DNA from: Mesorhizobium sp. STM 4661 | GTDB taxonomy: Bacteria > Pseudomonadota > Alphaproteobacteria > Rhizobiales > Rhizobiaceae | Reading direction: 5' to 3' | Assembly: GCF_000359125.1 (NCBI RefSeq) | Contig: NZ_CAAF010000065.1 | Coordinates: 1 to 64,000 of the forward strand | Length of the DNA: 64,000 nt | Shown: piece after piece, positions 62,740 to 64,000 of the stretch | How positions within the stretch are numbered: position 1 is the first letter of the stretch | Layout of the letters: every line of letters starts with the position of its first letter | Position numbers and translations under genes: made by a program | Notes under the pieces: model-generated | The model's database searches: none | Seen by the model: only the letters and a program-made list of their open reading frames with translations | What the model was told of the DNA's origin: nothing

Positions 62740-64000
62740 GTGAACTCTCCCGCCAACATCACCGATCCGCTCGTGCTGTTCATGCCGTCGGGCAAGCGCG
62801 GCCGGTTTCCGGTCGGCACGCCGGTGCTCGATGCCGCGCGCCAGCTCGGCGTCTATGTCGAGAGCGTGTGCGGCGGACGCGCCACTTGCGGGCGCTGCCA
62901 GATCGAGGTGCAGGAAGGCAATTTCGCCAAGCACAAGATCGTCTCCTCCAACGACCACATCACCCCCAAGGGCGCCAAGGAGGAACGCTACGAACGCGTG
63001 CGCGGCCTGCCCGAACGGCGACGCCTCTCCTGCTCGGCGCAGATCCTCGGTGACCTCGTCATCGACGTGCCGCAGGACACGGTCATCAACGCGCAGACCA
63101 TCCGCAAGGACGCCGACACCAGGGTCATCGCCCGCGATTCGGCAATCCACATGTGCTATGTCGAGATCGAAGAGCCCGACATGCATAGGCCCCTTGGCGA
63201 TCTCGACCGCCTGAAGATCGCGCTGATGAAGGATTGGGGGCTGAAAGAACTCGACTTCGACTTCTATCTCCTGCCGCAGGTGCAAGGCATCTTGCGCAAG
63301 GGCAACTGGACCGCGACCGCCGCCATCCACAAGGATGCCGACTCAGAGACCGCGCGGGTCATCGCTCTGTGGCCCGGCCTCAAGAACGAGGCATACGGTC
63401 TTGCCTGCGATATCGGCTCGACCACCATCGCCATGCATCTGGTGTCGCTGCTGTCCGGCCGCGTCGCCGCCTCGTCGGGCACCTCCAACCCGCAGATCCG
63501 CTTCGGCGAGGATCTGATGAGCCGCGTCTCCTATGTCATGATGAATCCCGACGGCCGCGAAGGCATGACGGTGGCGGTGCGCGAGGCGATCTCGGGCCTC
63601 GTCGACAAGGTCTGCGCCGAAGGCAATGTCCAGCGCAACGACATCCTGGATTCCGTCTTCGTCGGCAATCCGATCATGCACCATCTGTTCCTCGGCATCG
63701 ACCCGACCGAACTCGGCGGCGCGCCTTTCGCGCTGGCCGTCTCGGGTGCCATGCACATCAAGGCGTCGGATATCGGCCTGAAGCTCAACCAGGGCGCGCG
63801 CCTCTACATGCTGCCTTGCATCGCCGGCCATGTCGGCGCCGATGCGGCGGCGGTGACGCTGTCGGAAGGCCCGCACCGTCAGGACGAGATGATGCTGATC
63901 GTCGATGTCGGCACCAATGCCGAGATCGTGCTTGGCAATCGCCAGCGAGTGGTGGCGGCTTCCTCGCCCACCGGCCCGGCCTTCGAGGGCGCGGAAATCT
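62740..64000 (+). CDS. Corrinoid-protein reactivase (RACo/RamA-type, 2Fe-2S plus ASKHA domain), cut by window end
   Basis: The first 420 codons are inside the window. A 2Fe-2S ferredoxin domain is at the N-terminus with CGGRATCGRC and a further Cys in LSCSAQ (about 48-105). A linker is followed by an ASKHA ATPase-like domain (from about 225): LACDIGSTTIAMHLV, SVFVGNPIMHHLFLGI and MLIVDVGTNAEIVLGN. RACo-type proteins reduce the inactive Co(II) state of corrinoid proteins using ATP. The start GTG 62740 is chosen because AGGGGA lies upstream, although the spacing is long; the product may begin slightly later. It is the last piece needed for a complete corrinoid cycle. Confidence 0.9.
   Translation, partial: MNSPANITDPLVLFMPSGKRGRFPVGTPVLDAARQLGVYVESVCGGRATCGRCQIEVQEGNFAKHKIVSSNDHITPKGAKEERYERVRGLPERRRLSCSAQILGDLVIDVPQDTVINAQTIRKDADTRVIARDSAIHMCYVEIEEPDMHRPLGDLDRLKIALMKDWGLKELDFDFYLLPQVQGILRKGNWTATAAIHKDADSETARVIALWPGLKNEAYGLACDIGSTTIAMHLVSLLSGRVAASSGTSNPQIRFGEDLMSRVSYVMMNPDGREGMTVAVREAISGLVDKVCAEGNVQRNDILDSVFVGNPIMHHLFLGIDPTELGGAPFALAVSGAMHIKASDIGLKLNQGARLYMLPCIAGHVGADAAAVTLSEGPHRQDEMMLIVDVGTNAEIVLGNRQRVVAASSPTGPAFEGAEI

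Overview
The window reads as chromosomal DNA of an alphaproteobacterium of the order Hyphomicrobiales, most like Mesorhizobium or a close Phyllobacteriaceae relative. The grounds are the high G+C content, the AcpXL/LpxXL cluster for very-long-chain acylation of lipid A, three different palindromic intergenic repeats of a kind I associate with Mesorhizobium, and many ABC transporters. I see no rRNA, tRNA, prophage, transposase or CRISPR array.

Layout. 1-3.8 kb: an unidentified gene end, aldose 1-epimerase, succinate-semialdehyde dehydrogenase and an AEC carrier, all but the first on the minus strand. 4-9.8 kb: a histidine phosphatase, then the lipid A cluster acpXL - KS-like protein without an active-site Cys - active KAS - alcohol dehydrogenase - lpxXL, closed by a terminator. 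9.9-14.1 kb: a sugar ABC operon with two permease modules fused into one chain. 14.4-21.6 kb: an L,D-transpeptidase, an M20 peptidase and a dipeptide-type ABC importer. 21.6-26.1 kb: TerB-like protein, AraC regulator, a frame-disrupted VOC gene, cobQ and a DMSP-lyase-type cupin. 26.2-28.7 kb: acyl-CoA dehydrogenase and 3-hydroxyisobutyrate dehydrogenase (valine branch), separated by a four-helix-bundle gene framed by inverted heptamer repeats. 28.84-28.98 kb: a probable structured small RNA. 29-36.7 kb: aminotransferase, prolyl oligopeptidase, MFS transporter plus a remnant of a second copy, and a phospholipase D-like protein.

36.9-64 kb is the most striking part. It is rich in corrinoid, folate and methyl-transfer genes: two non-pyrrolysine MttB-family methyltransferases, a dimethylglycine/sarcosine dehydrogenase-like flavoprotein, a DddP-like M24 protein, a stand-alone homocysteine methyltransferase, a corrinoid protein, a DUF1638 protein, a small 'virulence factor' family protein, a MetV-like Cys-rich protein with MetF, a methyl-THF:corrinoid methyltransferase and the start of a RACo/RamA-type corrinoid-protein reactivase. 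Taken together these make a split, MetH-like, corrinoid-shuttle system. It could pass methyl groups from quaternary amines (or sulfonium compounds) to tetrahydrofolate and homocysteine. Two genes that are 14.5 kb apart, the homocysteine methyltransferase and the methyl-THF:corrinoid methyltransferase, have nearly identical palindromic operators (half-site ATATAAAGA) just upstream. This suggests one methionine-cycle regulator controls both.

Unrelated genes sit between these parts: a desaturase, a glutamine amidotransferase, an ECF sigma factor overlapping a membrane-anchored vWA protein, a dienelactone hydrolase, an Fe-S protein, an entericidin-like lipoprotein and a formyltransferase gene broken by three frameshifts.
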